Shown: positions 1 through 9,438, counted from the first letter of the stretch. The stretch is 64,000 nt of DNA from Desulfothermus sp964427155 (GCA_964427155.1 CAYRSC010000014.1:54300-118299); one strand, 5' to 3'. The notes: generated from the letters alone by a model not told the origin. Translations and numbers: made by a program.

Positions 1-477
1 TGCCCTGCTCACCTGCTGTATTTCATCAATGGTGAGTTCCCTGGGGAGTACTATCCTATTTATCCCCATCTTCTCTATGAGGTCAATGGAGGAGGTTATC
101 TGCCATGCCCCCAGGGTAGAGAGGTGTATCTCTCCGCTGTATTGTATCTCCCTTAACATGGATATAATGGCCATGTCCTGCACTATGAGGGCATGGGGGG
201 AGAGGTGTGTAGATATTATCTTTAAGAGGGACTGGAGTTTTTTTAGTTCTGATTCAAATATCAATACGTTTAGTGCCAGATAGACTCGTTTTCCTTTCTT
301 CCTGGCCAATTCCATAAGGGGGATTAGCTCCGGGATATTGAAATTTGGGGCCTGCTCTCTTGCGGAAAATTCTTTTAGACCCACATAGATGGCATCTGCC
401 CCTGCTGCTATTGCTGCCAGGAAACTGTCCTTATTGCCGGCAGGGGCAAGTATTTCTGGGGGATGAGGGGTGTTCAT
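1..477 (-). CDS. Peptidase U32 family protein (5' part; runs off the window)
   Basis: The first 159 codons, read on the minus strand from an ATG at 475-477; the gene continues beyond position 1. The N-terminus begins MNTPHPPEILAPAGN and continues with AAIAAGADAIYVG and KEFSAR, the hallmark start of the U32 'collagenase-like' family (YegQ/RlhA/TrhP type). Members of this family take part in rRNA or tRNA hydroxylation or act as proteases, so the exact substrate cannot be given from the N-terminal part alone. It lies 68 bases downstream of secF on the same strand and may be the last gene of that run. The call is firm at family level only. Confidence 0.85.
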   Translation of the reverse strand, partial: MNTPHPPEILAPAGNKDSFLAAIAAGADAIYVGLKEFSAREQAPNFNIPELIPLMELARKKGKRVYLALNVLIFESELKKLQSLLKIISTHLSPHALIVQDMAIISMLREIQYSGEIHLSTLGAWQITSSIDLIEKMGINRIVLPRELTIDEIQQVSRA

Positions 478-500
478 CTCTTAGACATTTAAGGACAGGA

Positions 501-522
501 GGGGAAAGTCCCATCTTTCCCC
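501..522 (-). other. Intergenic hairpin between secF and the U32 gene
   Basis: A perfect 8-base inverted repeat, GGGGAAAG / CTTTCCCC, with a 6-base loop. It lies in the 68-base gap after secF. There is no T-run on either side, so it does not look like an intrinsic terminator; it may be an mRNA processing or stability element. Confidence 0.4.
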
Positions 523-545
523 CTGCCCCTACTTTCTCCTCCCTG

Positions 546-1625
546 CTATGTTCCCTCTGCTACATGGGCCTGTCTCTTTTCCGGTGTAGGCCCTATTCCC
601 AGAAGTATGGAACTGGCTATGTAGATGGATGAATAGGTCCCCACCACAATCCCTATAAACAGGGAGAGGGCAAAGTTAAATATCACTCCTCCACCTAGAA
701 GGAGCATTGCCACCACCACCATGAGGGTGGTACCAGAGGTGAGCAGGGTCCTGCTGAGGGTCTGGTTGATTGCCTCGTTAATGGTCTGAATAAAGGGTTT
801 TTTCTTATCTTTTCTAAGGTTTTCTCTGATGCGGTCAAAGATAACAATGGTGTCGTTGAGGGAATATCCAATGATAGTGAGTAGTCCTGCCACCACAGTA
901 AGGTCAAATTCCCGATTGAATAGGGAGAACATCCCCACCGTTATGAGTACGTCATGGATAAGGGCCACCACTGCCCCAAGGGCATAGTTTAGTCTGAGAT
1001 ACCAGCAAAGTCCAAGGGTTATTATTATGGCCGCCAGGATGAGATAGGCCATAGGGACATGGAGGAGTTTTAGAAAATATACCCCCACAGATAGGGCTAT
1101 GGCCATCAAGGCCGCAGTACCCCACTTTTGTTCAAACCTACCAGAGATGTATATGGAGATGAGTAATACTGCATAGAACAGGGCCTCTAGGGCCTTATCT
1201 TTTAGCTCTGACCCTACCTTTGGCCCAACCATCTCCAATCTCTGAATGGTAAAGGGGATCCCCAATTTTTTCAGACCCTGGGCCACGCGGTGTTTTAGTA
1301 CCTCTGGGTCTATATTGGTAATGGGGGTGCGCAGGAGATATTGATGATAGCTGGATTGTCCAAATCTCTGTACCCGCAGCGAAGAAAGTCCCTCCTCCTT
1401 TAGCACCTTTTTGAGCCTGGAGATATCTACCTTGTGGGCAAATCTTACCTGGACATTTATACCGCCTGAGAAGTCCACCCCATATTTAAGCCCTCCCTTT
1501 ACCACAATACTTATAAGCCCTATTAGGATGAGGGAGATGGACATAATGGCGGTTATCCGCCGTTTTGACATAAAATCTATCTTGGTATCCGGTTTAATTA
1601 ACTCCAGTCCCATATCTTGGCTCAC
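546..1625 (-). CDS. secF: Protein translocase subunit SecF
   Basis: SecF forms the SecDF-YajC accessory complex of the Sec translocon in the inner membrane and uses the proton gradient to pull exported proteins out. The 359-residue protein has an N-terminal membrane segment after about residue 25, the periplasmic GVDFSGG motif near residue 50, and five further hydrophobic segments in the C-terminal half, including the conserved GYSLNDTIVIFDRIREN signature of the RND-like core. Length is slightly above the usual 300-320. It starts 12 bases after the secD stop, in the usual order yajC-secD-secF. Confidence 0.96.
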   Translation of the reverse strand: MSQDMGLELIKPDTKIDFMSKRRITAIMSISLILIGLISIVVKGGLKYGVDFSGGINVQVRFAHKVDISRLKKVLKEEGLSSLRVQRFGQSSYHQYLLRTPITNIDPEVLKHRVAQGLKKLGIPFTIQRLEMVGPKVGSELKDKALEALFYAVLLISIYISGRFEQKWGTAALMAIALSVGVYFLKLLHVPMAYLILAAIIITLGLCWYLRLNYALGAVVALIHDVLITVGMFSLFNREFDLTVVAGLLTIIGYSLNDTIVIFDRIRENLRKDKKKPFIQTINEAINQTLSRTLLTSGTTLMVVVAMLLLGGGVIFNFALSLFIGIVVGTYSSIYIASSILLGIGPTPEKRQAHVAEGT

Positions 1626-1637
1626 CTCGTATTTGAG

Positions 1638-3239
1638 TTAAAGTTTGAATTTTCCGCCGGCTTTTACCCGTTTTAGCCAGAGCGCAAAGAATATCTTGGA
1701 GACATATATTGCTGTAAACATAGAGGCAAAGGTCCCCACAGACAGTGTCACCGCAAAACCCCTTACAGGTCCAGTTCCAAACTGGTAGAGGATGATTGCT
1801 GCAAGGATAGTGGTGAGATTCGCATCCACAATGGTTAAGGTGGAACGGGCAAATCCCTCCTCCACTGCCTTGGCAGGGCTCATTCCCCTTCTAAGTTCTT
1901 CCCTGATCCTTTCAAATATAAGGACACTTGCATCCACTGCAGTACCTATGAGTAGGATTATACCAGCAATGCCGGGGAGGGTAAGTGTTGCCCCAAACGC
2001 CGCCAGTACCGCTATTACCAGGATGAGGTTCATGATGAGGAGGGTGTCCACAATGAGCCCTCCCACCCCATAGTAGATGATGGTAAATATGAGTACTGTA
2101 GCACCACCCACCAGCAGAGAGCGTATTCCCTGTCTTATGGACTGCTGTCCAAGGGAGGGGCCCACTGAAGATTCATGTAATATCTTCACAGGTGCAGGAA
2201 GGGAGCCTGCCCTTAACACTATTGCCAGGTCATGGGCCTCTGCCAGGGTAAATCTCCCTGTGATGGAGGCCCTTCCTCCACTTATCCTCTCCCTGATCAC
2301 AGGGGCGGAGTACACCTTGTTGTCCAGGATGATTGCCAGTCGCTTTCCCACATTTTCCCCTGTTACCCTTTCAAATATCCTGGCGCCCTGACGATTAAAG
2401 GAGAGGGTCACATAGGGTTGATTAAAGTTGTCAAATGCCACACTGGCATCTGTTATATACCTCCCTGTTAATACAGGGGCCTTTTTCACCACAATGGGCT
2501 CCTTTATATAGGAACCATCGGGCCTTTTGTGATAGAGATACATTACCTCATCGTCTATGGGGAGATTGCCCTTTAGGGCATCTTCAATGGAGACAGAGTC
2601 GTCCACCAGCCTGAATTCCAGGTGAGCGGTCTTCTTAATGATATTAATGGCCCTCTGGGCATCCTCCATCCCAGGGAGCTGAACCTGGATACGGTTGTTT
2701 TCCAGTTTTCTAATATCTGGTTCCACCACCCCAAACTGGTCTATTCTGTTTCTGATGACCTTGAGGACCTGGTCTATGGTCATGTCTTTTAGCTTTTTGA
2801 GGTAGTCTTCCTTCAGGGATAGGATATATTTTTTCTTTGCCCTGGAGATGTCCTCTATCTTCTCCACCTTTACCTGATAGCGAAAATATTTGTGTAAGAT
2901 GTCTTCCAGCTGTTTTTCTTTGGTGGCGTCCACCAGGTAAAAGGAAAGTTTGTGTTTGCCCACGATCCTGGGCCTTATTATAATTATTCCCCTCTTTCGG
3001 GCCTCTGCCCGGATGTCTTCTCCCAATTGCTCAAGCGCGGCTTCTATTGCCTTGTTCATGTCCACGCCCAGGATGAGATTTATTCCCCCCTGAAGGTCCA
3101 ACCCCAGTTTGATGCGCTTGTCTGGTAACATCTTTGCAATGGGGTTGTCCGGGGAGATAAAAGAGGGAAGGGCAAAGATAACTCCCAGTCCCAGGACCAT
3201 AGATGCAATAATTACCCTCAGCTTAAAGTTACTCATCAT
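1638..3239 (-). CDS. secD: Protein translocase subunit SecD
   Basis: Partner of SecF in the inner membrane. The 533-residue protein shows the N-terminal membrane helix, the LGLDLQGGINL motif near residue 45, the P1 periplasmic domain, and the C-terminal RND transmembrane block with GTAVDASVLIFERIREE, equivalent to the D/N-x-x-I/V-x-F-x-R-I-x-E/D signature in SecF. Two consecutive ATG codons at the start leave a one-codon uncertainty. It lies between yajC and secF and is probably cotranscribed with both. Confidence 0.96.
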   Translation of the reverse strand: MMSNFKLRVIIASMVLGLGVIFALPSFISPDNPIAKMLPDKRIKLGLDLQGGINLILGVDMNKAIEAALEQLGEDIRAEARKRGIIIIRPRIVGKHKLSFYLVDATKEKQLEDILHKYFRYQVKVEKIEDISRAKKKYILSLKEDYLKKLKDMTIDQVLKVIRNRIDQFGVVEPDIRKLENNRIQVQLPGMEDAQRAINIIKKTAHLEFRLVDDSVSIEDALKGNLPIDDEVMYLYHKRPDGSYIKEPIVVKKAPVLTGRYITDASVAFDNFNQPYVTLSFNRQGARIFERVTGENVGKRLAIILDNKVYSAPVIRERISGGRASITGRFTLAEAHDLAIVLRAGSLPAPVKILHESSVGPSLGQQSIRQGIRSLLVGGATVLIFTIIYYGVGGLIVDTLLIMNLILVIAVLAAFGATLTLPGIAGIILLIGTAVDASVLIFERIREELRRGMSPAKAVEEGFARSTLTIVDANLTTILAAIILYQFGTGPVRGFAVTLSVGTFASMFTAIYVSKIFFALWLKRVKAGGKFKL

Positions 3240-3317
3240 AGCTCTCTTACCCCACTTGAAGGTTGAGTATCCGAAGGAACCTGAAGGGCCCTTTTTATGG
3301 GGACCAAGGATACCTGA

Positions 3318-3674
3318 TTATTTTTTAGACGGGTTGCTACCTCTGTTAGATACAAGGGTGGAGATGTAATTTTTATTGACCTTTACAACCACCTTATTCC
3401 CCTTTTCTCCTGTACCCACATCTAGTTCCAGCATATCTCCATCTATGTCCAGGATACGCCCGTAGAGTCCACCTCCTGTGATAACTATATCCCCTTTTCT
3501 CAGGTTGTTTAACATCTCTCTATGCTGTTTTGCCTTTTTCTGCTGAGGCCTTATCAAAAGAAAATAAAAGATGGCAAATAGGATTATAAGGGGCATAAAG
3601 GCCACCAGGGGGTTCTGGGATCCAGCGCCTCCCTGGGGTTGTGCCATGGCATAAGCCAGAGTTTCCAGAAACAT
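3318..3674 (-). CDS. yajC: Preprotein translocase subunit YajC
   Basis: Small single-pass membrane protein that binds SecDF. The 118 residues begin with a short Ala/Gln/Gly-rich stretch, then one hydrophobic helix (about residues 25-42), then the family motif LLIRPQQKKAKQH and the GDIVITGGGLYGRI domain. The tail beyond residue 100 is basic and variable. The start ATG has an upstream AAAGGAG-type ribosome site. First gene of the yajC-secD-secF run. Confidence 0.95.
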   Translation of the reverse strand: MFLETLAYAMAQPQGGAGSQNPLVAFMPLIILFAIFYFLLIRPQQKKAKQHREMLNNLRKGDIVITGGGLYGRILDIDGDMLELDVGTGEKGNKVVVKVNKNYISTLVSNRGSNPSKK

Positions 3675-3747
3675 ATTTTTCTCCTTTGTTTTGATTGTGA
3701 AATATTGGTAAATGCCTATAAGTTAGAAACCTCAAGCTCTCCTGGGT

Positions 3748-3774
3748 TACCTATAAAATAACACTCATGTCAAG
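3748..3774 (-). promoter_or_regulatory. Possible promoter for yajC-secDF
   Basis: On the minus strand a perfect -35 box TTGACA occupies 3769-3774, in the 134-base gap between the M48 gene and yajC. No matching -10 at a standard distance is convincing (the best is TAGGTA at 15 bases), so only the -35 box supports this call. Confidence 0.25.
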
Positions 3775-3808
3775 ATGTTTATACCCCAGGTAAGAACATG
3801 GTGAAGGA

Positions 3809-5215
3809 TTACAGCTCCTTCCATGCCCTGAACCGCTTTTTGAATATCTTCAGCTCCCTTTTTTCCTCTCTGGTTTTGGCAAGGGCAGAGGCCCTTTTTA
3901 TATAGCTCATTGCCATTTTTTTGTTTCCCCTGTAAAGGGCCGCATAGGCAAAATGTAGAAATCCCAGAAATGGGGAGCGGTATCTACCTAGGATCCTCCC
4001 CATCACCTCATGTACCTCGCTGTCTTCAGGGGCGTAGTTAAGTACCCTCTTGAGGTCCGCAAGGGCCTTGTCCACCTTCCCCTGACTACCATATATGCGT
4101 CCCCTGAAAAAAAGAGCAAAGTAATCATCGGGATATTCCCTTAAGCCCAGATTTAGACACTTTAGAGCGGTGTTTAGTCGTCCCAGGTTAAAGTAAAAAA
4201 TGCCCATTTCTCTGTACCATACGGGGATGGTGGCGGCACATTTGGTATGGGAAAACAACTTCTCAGCGGTCTTTATCTGGTTTAAACGGGAGAATAAAAT
4301 GGCCCTGGCAAGGGTAAGCTCACAGGGGGAGGCCCCCTTTAACACATCCTCCACCATCTTTATTCCCCGTGCGGGATCGCTATATTCTCCCAGGATAAGG
4401 GCCTTTATTTTTAGAAAGATAGGGGATGGATGAAAGTGGGGAGAGGGAAGATTTTTTAACATGTCAGAGAGGTAGGAGATCCTGTCCTCAATCCCAGGGT
4501 GGGTGAGAAAATATGGGGGGATATTGTTTTCTCCGGACATTATCTTTATCCTCCTGAGTTTTTCAAAGGCCCCTATCATGGCCTTAGGAGGAAATCCCGC
4601 CTTTGTGAGATACTGGATCCCGATTTGATCTGCTTCCCTTTCCTCTTCCCTGGTATATTTTAACATTGCAGTCTGGGCCCCTGCGACGCTTCCAAAGGCC
4701 ACTGCACTACCCACAGAGCGTCCTATCAGGGCCCCTGCCAGCATGCCCACCAGACTTCCCACGGTGAGAAGCCTTTCTCTTTCTATATTTTGGGCCAGAT
4801 GACGCTGGGTCACATGGGCAAGCTCATGACATATAACAGCGGCAAGCTCTGCCTCGTTATCCATAAGTTCAATGATTCCTGTGTTAAGGAATACATGTCC
4901 CCCTGGACCTGCAAATGCATTGATTTGAGGGTCTCTTATCACATCCACGGTGATGTGAAAGGGCTGTGGGGGGATGGCCCTTATTATCCGATGCGAGAGC
5001 CCTTTTATAAATGTATTCACATAAGGGTCATATACTATGGGATAATGGGCCCTTATGTAGTTGTAAAACTTCTCCCCAAGTTTTACCTCATCATGGATGG
5101 AAAACTCCATTACCGATGCCTGTAGCCCAGGGGAGGAGAAGAAGAGAAATAAGATCATAAATATCAGAAAGGGCAGAGACCTTTTGGCCTTTAGTTTCAC
5201 AGGGTGCTCCTTCAT
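3809..5215 (-). CDS. M48 family metalloprotease with TPR repeats (BepA-like)
   Basis: Likely a periplasmic zinc metalloprotease for envelope quality control, similar in layout to BepA/YfgC. The 468-residue protein has a signal peptide (LPFLIFMILFLFFSSPGLQA, residues 14-33). The zinc-binding HELAH motif sits in VICHELAHVTQRH (about residue 132), and a downstream EEEREADQIG supplies the third ligand glutamate. The second half carries TPR-like helices (for example YPDDYFALFFRGRIYGSQGK). Its ATG overlaps the rho stop as TAATG, implying translational coupling to rho. Substrate is unknown. Confidence 0.88.
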   Translation of the reverse strand: MKEHPVKLKAKRSLPFLIFMILFLFFSSPGLQASVMEFSIHDEVKLGEKFYNYIRAHYPIVYDPYVNTFIKGLSHRIIRAIPPQPFHITVDVIRDPQINAFAGPGGHVFLNTGIIELMDNEAELAAVICHELAHVTQRHLAQNIERERLLTVGSLVGMLAGALIGRSVGSAVAFGSVAGAQTAMLKYTREEEREADQIGIQYLTKAGFPPKAMIGAFEKLRRIKIMSGENNIPPYFLTHPGIEDRISYLSDMLKNLPSPHFHPSPIFLKIKALILGEYSDPARGIKMVEDVLKGASPCELTLARAILFSRLNQIKTAEKLFSHTKCAATIPVWYREMGIFYFNLGRLNTALKCLNLGLREYPDDYFALFFRGRIYGSQGKVDKALADLKRVLNYAPEDSEVHEVMGRILGRYRSPFLGFLHFAYAALYRGNKKMAMSYIKRASALAKTREEKRELKIFKKRFRAWKEL

Positions 5216-6483
5216 TATTTGTTCATCAGGTCCAGAAATTCCCTGTTATTCTTTGTCCCCTTCATCTTATCCAGAAGGAATTCCATACTATCTAAGGGAC
5301 TCATGGTGGCCAGGAGTTTCCTAAGTATCCATACGCGGTTTAATACATCCTCTTGTAAAAGGAGCTCTTCCTTTCTGGTCCCAGAGCGGTTTACGTCTAT
5401 AGCAGGGAAGACCCTCTTTTCCGCCAGATACCTATCCAGGTATATCTCCATATTTCCTGTGCCCTTAAATTCTTCAAATATCACCTCATCCATCCTGGAC
5501 CCAGTATCTATAAGGGCAGTGGCAATAATAGTGAGACTTCCTCCCTCCTCTATATTCCTTGCCGCACCAAAGAATCTCTTTGGCCTCTGAAGGGCATTGG
5601 CGTCTAGCCCTCCAGATAGGACCCTCCCAGAGGATGGGGTGATGGCGTTATATGCCCTCCCCAGACGGGTTATGCTGTCCAGGAGGATAACCACATCGTG
5701 CTTGCGTTCCACAAGTCTCTTTGCCTTTTCCAGGACCATTTCTGCCACCTGCACATGGCGATGGGGAGGTTCATCAAAGGTAGAACTTATTACCTCTCCC
5801 TTTACAGTCCTCTCCATGTCTGTGACCTCTTCAGGCCTCTCATCTATGAGCAAGACAATGAGATAGACCTCTGGATGGTTTACCATAATGGAGTTGGCAA
5901 TGGTCTGCAGAAGCACTGTCTTTCCTGTCCTTGGGGGGGCCACGATAAGACCTCTCTGTCCCTTTCCAATAGGTGTGAGTAGGTCTACTATCCTGGCTGA
6001 ATAGTTGTCTTCTCCATTTTCAATGTTAAATTTTTCATCGGGATACACCGGGGTCAGGTTGTCAAATAGCACCAGATTCTTGGACTCTTCGGGTGGACCG
6101 TATCCCACCTTCTCCACCCTCAACAGGGCAAAGTAGCGCTCTCCCTCTTTGGGGGGACGGATCTGGCCGGATATCACATCTCCCTTTCTCAGACCAAATT
6201 TCCTTATTTGGGAAGGGGAGACATAGATATCATCTGGCCCTGGCATATAGTTGTAGAGGGGGGACCTCAAAAAGCCAAAGCCATCTGGGAGTATCTCCAG
6301 CACCCCTTCTCCATAGATGTTTCCGTGTTTCATTGCATAGGACTGGAGGATGGCGAATATTAATTCCTGTTTCCTGAGACTGCTGGGATTTTCCACATTG
6401 TATTGGGCCGCCAGCTTCATGAGTTCATCCATGGTCTTTTTTTTCATCTCAGAGAGATTCATCACCCTTGAATTTGCATTCAT
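5215..6483 (-). CDS. rho: Transcription termination factor Rho
   Basis: Hexameric RNA helicase ending transcription at Rho-dependent sites. The 422 residues match the standard length of about 420. N-terminal Rho_N helices (NLSEMKKKTMDELMKLAAQY) are followed by the RNA-binding cold-shock-like domain with GFGFLRSP, then the ATPase core with Walker A GKGQRGLIVAPPRTGKT and Walker B VILLDSITRLGRAYN. The start at 6483 (MNANSRVMNL) is chosen because a GAGGGTAGG ribosome site precedes it; an upstream in-frame GTG at 6525 is less likely. The stop overlaps the next gene's start. Confidence 0.97.
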   Translation of the reverse strand: MNANSRVMNLSEMKKKTMDELMKLAAQYNVENPSSLRKQELIFAILQSYAMKHGNIYGEGVLEILPDGFGFLRSPLYNYMPGPDDIYVSPSQIRKFGLRKGDVISGQIRPPKEGERYFALLRVEKVGYGPPEESKNLVLFDNLTPVYPDEKFNIENGEDNYSARIVDLLTPIGKGQRGLIVAPPRTGKTVLLQTIANSIMVNHPEVYLIVLLIDERPEEVTDMERTVKGEVISSTFDEPPHRHVQVAEMVLEKAKRLVERKHDVVILLDSITRLGRAYNAITPSSGRVLSGGLDANALQRPKRFFGAARNIEEGGSLTIIATALIDTGSRMDEVIFEEFKGTGNMEIYLDRYLAEKRVFPAIDVNRSGTRKEELLLQEDVLNRVWILRKLLATMSPLDSMEFLLDKMKGTKNNREFLDLMNK

Positions 6484-6645
6484 ATACCTACCCTCTTTTG
6501 AATTTTTTCTTTTTTTCTGCACCACTATTCCTTGATTGTGTTTTTAAAAGGTAAAGAACATTTCTTGTTATACCAAGGGGGTTGCTTACTGTGTTATCCC
6601 GGACGGCTATGGCTGGGGTTTTTTTAGAAGGAAAAAGCTGTTAAA

Positions 6646-7146
6646 CTATTTTTTGAGAATGTCCTTAAAAATTCTTCCTATCTCTTCTCGTATGTCTTCC
6701 TTTGCCCTATTTAAGGAATAGGACAACTCTGTAGTGATGAGAGACATGGCGTGTTCCATGAGGCGTCTTTCCCCGAAGGATAATTCCTTATCTTGGGATA
6801 TAAGTATAAGCTCCTTGAGGACATACGCCACATCTACCAGGTCTCCACTCTTTAATTTATCGGCATATTCCCTGTATCTCCTGTTCCAGTTCTGACCCGC
6901 ATATCCCTTAAAATCGCTCCAATCAGAAAGATACTTTAAGACCTTTTGACCATAGTCTGCATCACATATACATCTTAGACCAACATTTTTTGCATTATTC
7001 ACAGGTATCATCACAGTGCCATTATTGCTGAGGATACGGATAATGTAAAAGTTGGTCTTTATTCCCCCCACTTCTTTTTCTGTAATATTCTCTACTATTC
7101 CCACCCCCTGGGCAGGATATACCACCAGTTGATCTTTTTTAAACAC
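6646..7146 (-). CDS. CarD/CdnL family RNA polymerase-binding regulator
   Basis: CarD-type proteins bind the RNA polymerase beta subunit and stabilise open promoter complexes. The 166-residue protein begins FKKDQLVVYPAQGVGIV, the standard beta-interaction domain start, and continues with FYIIRILSNNGTVMIPVNNA. The helical C-terminal domain contains SDWSDFKGYAGQNWNRRYRE. The start is GTG at 7144-7146. A G-rich ribosome site just upstream lies inside the arm of a hairpin (see 7157-7178), so translation may be controlled. The gene lies upstream of rho in the same direction, with a 162-base gap. Confidence 0.93.
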   Translation of the reverse strand: MFKKDQLVVYPAQGVGIVENITEKEVGGIKTNFYIIRILSNNGTVMIPVNNAKNVGLRCICDADYGQKVLKYLSDWSDFKGYAGQNWNRRYREYADKLKSGDLVDVAYVLKELILISQDKELSFGERRLMEHAMSLITTELSYSLNRAKEDIREEIGRIFKDILKK

Positions 7147-7156
7147 GACAAATGCC

Positions 7157-7178
7157 CCCCTATTCTATTTAATAGGGG
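7157..7178 (-). promoter_or_regulatory. Hairpin covering the ribosome site of carD
   Basis: A perfect 8-base inverted repeat, CCCCTATT / AATAGGGG with a 6-base loop, ends about 10 bases before the carD GTG. On the carD transcript the 3' arm contributes part of the G-run that would serve as ribosome site. It could be a translational switch or a DNA operator; the sequence cannot tell which. Confidence 0.4.
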
Positions 7179-7230
7179 AATTATACACCAAAAAAAATAC
7201 TAAGTCCACACCTTTCCCTGGCTGTAACTA

Positions 7231-7821
7231 TCAGGGAAGTCTAAAGGCGTTGATGAGGTTTCTTCCCGCATCAAGGCCTTTTCTTAAAAAGATTATACAC
7301 CCCTTAACCGCCGCCTCCAGGATATAAGGGAGCACTTTAATTTCCCCTTCCTCAAATGGAGACAACACATAGTCTCTTATGGCTTCTCCCTTTGAGGGAC
7401 GTCCAATCCCAATCCTTATCCTATAGAAATCCTTGCTCTTTAGTGTAGAGATGATGGATAGTACTCCCCGATGGCCCGCTCCTCCTCCCCTATAGACCAA
7501 TTTCATCCTCCCCAATTCAATATCCAGATCATCGTGGACCACCAGGAGATTAGGGGGAGCAATGGAGTGGAGATGACATAACTTCTCCACTGCGATTCCG
7601 CTCAGGTTCATAAAGGTTAAAGGTTTTGCCAGGATACATAAAGGGAGGGAAGGCATCTTCAGGGGCCACCACTGTAGGTCTCCTCCTTCTCTGCCTTCCC
7701 CTACATAGTCATGATATTCATCTATGAGGAAATCTATAAACAAAAAACCCACATTGTGACGTGTGAGCTCATATCCTTTCCCTGGGTTCCCCAATCCCAC
7801 AATAAGCCAGGTATTATCCAC
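7231..7821 (-). CDS. pth: Peptidyl-tRNA hydrolase
   Basis: Releases peptides from peptidyl-tRNAs dropped by ribosomes. The 196 residues open with TWLIVGLGNPGKGYELTRHNVGF, in which Asn and His of the active site are visible, followed by KPLTFMNLSG, LLVVHDDLDIELGRMKLVYRGG and GHRGVLSIISTL with RIRIGIGRP, all standard Pth motifs. It is the last gene of the ispE-tRNA-prs-rplY-pth run, 21 bases after rplY. Confidence 0.97.
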   Translation of the reverse strand: MDNTWLIVGLGNPGKGYELTRHNVGFLFIDFLIDEYHDYVGEGREGGDLQWWPLKMPSLPLCILAKPLTFMNLSGIAVEKLCHLHSIAPPNLLVVHDDLDIELGRMKLVYRGGGAGHRGVLSIISTLKSKDFYRIRIGIGRPSKGEAIRDYVLSPFEEGEIKVLPYILEAAVKGCIIFLRKGLDAGRNLINAFRLP

Positions 7822-7842
7822 CGTTGTTACTACACCTATTGC

Positions 7843-8451
7843 CTATTCCTCTTCTTCCTCTTCCCCTTCCTCTTCTTCGCTGGAGGTCTCTGGCGGTTCC
7901 ACGCCAAGTACAGCGTAGTTGTCTTCCACATCGTCCAGCCTTACCCCCTCAGGAAGTGGAAGGTCCTTTACCTGGAGATTGTCGTTTATATCCAGTTCCC
8001 TCACATCTATTTCTATCTTCTCAGGGATGGAGGTGGGTAGACATACAATGGGTATGGTTTCCCGGTAGATGGAGAGGACGCCCCCCCTCTCTTCGCCCTT
8101 TGGTTTCCCCACTGGGACAATGGGCACATCCACATATACCTCTTCTTCCAGGTCCACTCCCAGGAAGTCCACATGGAGCACCTTGTTTTTCACAGGGTCC
8201 CTTTGAATGTCCCATACCAGGGCGTACTTTGTCTCTTCTTCATCCCCTTTCTTCAACGTGAGGTCCACTATCTTGGTCTTGTGGGCCCGGGAATATATCT
8301 TTTCAAAGGTGCTCCTTTTTACACTTAGGGGGATGTTTTCCCCCTTTTTGTAGTAGATAGCTGGAACATATCCCTTTGCCCTTAACTTTCTGGCCACGCC
8401 TTTTCCCGTGCCTTCACGTACCTCTGCCTCAATGACAAATTCCCCTACCAT
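7843..8451 (-). CDS. rplY: 50S ribosomal protein L25 / Ctc
   Basis: 5S rRNA-binding protein of the Ctc type with a C-terminal extension. The 202-residue protein starts with IEAEVREGTGKGVARKLRAKGYVPAIYY, the typical L25 start, followed by the TL5-like second domain (KIEIDVRELDINDNLQVKDL). The last 15 residues are almost all Glu, a low-complexity tail common in this family. It lies in the usual order between prs and pth. Confidence 0.96.
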   Translation of the reverse strand: MVGEFVIEAEVREGTGKGVARKLRAKGYVPAIYYKKGENIPLSVKRSTFEKIYSRAHKTKIVDLTLKKGDEEETKYALVWDIQRDPVKNKVLHVDFLGVDLEEEVYVDVPIVPVGKPKGEERGGVLSIYRETIPIVCLPTSIPEKIEIDVRELDINDNLQVKDLPLPEGVRLDDVEDNYAVLGVEPPETSSEEEEGEEEEEE

Positions 8452-8493
8452 CTTATTTTCTCCTTAACGCTTATTTTTCATTGTGATTCTCTT

Positions 8494-9438
8494 TTATGAG
8501 AACAATACACTTACTGAAGATTCATTGTGGATGTTGTTGATTGCCTGGGCAAGAAGTCCTGCCACAGAGACCACCTCTATCTTCCCACACCCTCTGGCCT
8601 CTTCGCTCAGTGGGATGGTATCAGTGACTATTAGCCTGTCAATGGAAGAAGAGCTTATCCTTTCCACCGCAGGACCTGATAGTACTGGATGGGATGCACA
8701 CGCTATAACTGTCCGGGCTCCCCTATCCATAAGTGCCCTGCTGGCAGTGACCAAGGTACCTGCAGTATCCACCATGTCATCTACAATAATGGCGAGCTTG
8801 TCCTTTACATCCCCTATAACATGCATTGCCTCTGCCTGATTTGGCTTGTCCCTTCTCTTGTCAATAATGGCAAGACCGCAATCCAGTCTCTTAGCAAATG
8901 CCCTTGCCCTCTCCATCCCCCCTGCATCCGGGGAGACCACCACCTTCTCACCCTCTATCCCTTTGAGATACTCCAACAGGACCTTAGATGCATAGAGATT
9001 GTCAACTGGAATATCAAAAAATCCCTGTATCTGTCCTGCATGCAGATCTATGGTGAGCAATCTACTTGCCCCTGCCACTGAGATGAAATCTGCCACCATC
9101 TTGGCGCTTATGGGTACACGGGGGATGACCTTTCTGTCCTGTCTCGCGTAACCATAGTAGGGTACCACCGCAGTAATCCTTTTGGCACTGGCCCTCTTAA
9201 GGGCATCTAACATGAGACATAGTTCCATGAGATTGTCATTTACTGGTTTACACGTGGACTGTATTACAAAGACGTCACATCCCCTTACATTGTCTCCTAT
9301 CTCTATGCGTATCTCTCCATCACTAAAGGGCTTGGCTATCCTTGGGGTGAGTTGGGTCCCAAGATGGTTGGCAATGGCCTCTGCCAGGGCCATGTTTGAG
9401 TTTCCTGTGATAAGCTTTAAAGTGTTATTGTTTCCCAT
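8494..9438 (-). CDS. prs: Ribose-phosphate pyrophosphokinase
   Basis: Makes phosphoribosyl pyrophosphate from ribose-5-phosphate and ATP for nucleotide synthesis. The 314 residues carry the flexible-loop region FSDGEIRIEIGDNVRG, the catalytic YYGYARQDRK, the DLHAGQIQGFFDIPVDNLYA segment and the PRPP-binding loop AIIVDDMVDTAGT. Length and motifs are class I standard. It follows tRNA-Gln by 131 bases; that leader is AT rich and shows no clear promoter. PyrE and PurB of this window use its product's pathways. Confidence 0.97.
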   Translation of the reverse strand: MGNNNTLKLITGNSNMALAEAIANHLGTQLTPRIAKPFSDGEIRIEIGDNVRGCDVFVIQSTCKPVNDNLMELCLMLDALKRASAKRITAVVPYYGYARQDRKVIPRVPISAKMVADFISVAGASRLLTIDLHAGQIQGFFDIPVDNLYASKVLLEYLKGIEGEKVVVSPDAGGMERARAFAKRLDCGLAIIDKRRDKPNQAEAMHVIGDVKDKLAIIVDDMVDTAGTLVTASRALMDRGARTVIACASHPVLSGPAVERISSSSIDRLIVTDTIPLSEEARGCGKIEVVSVAGLLAQAINNIHNESSVSVLFS

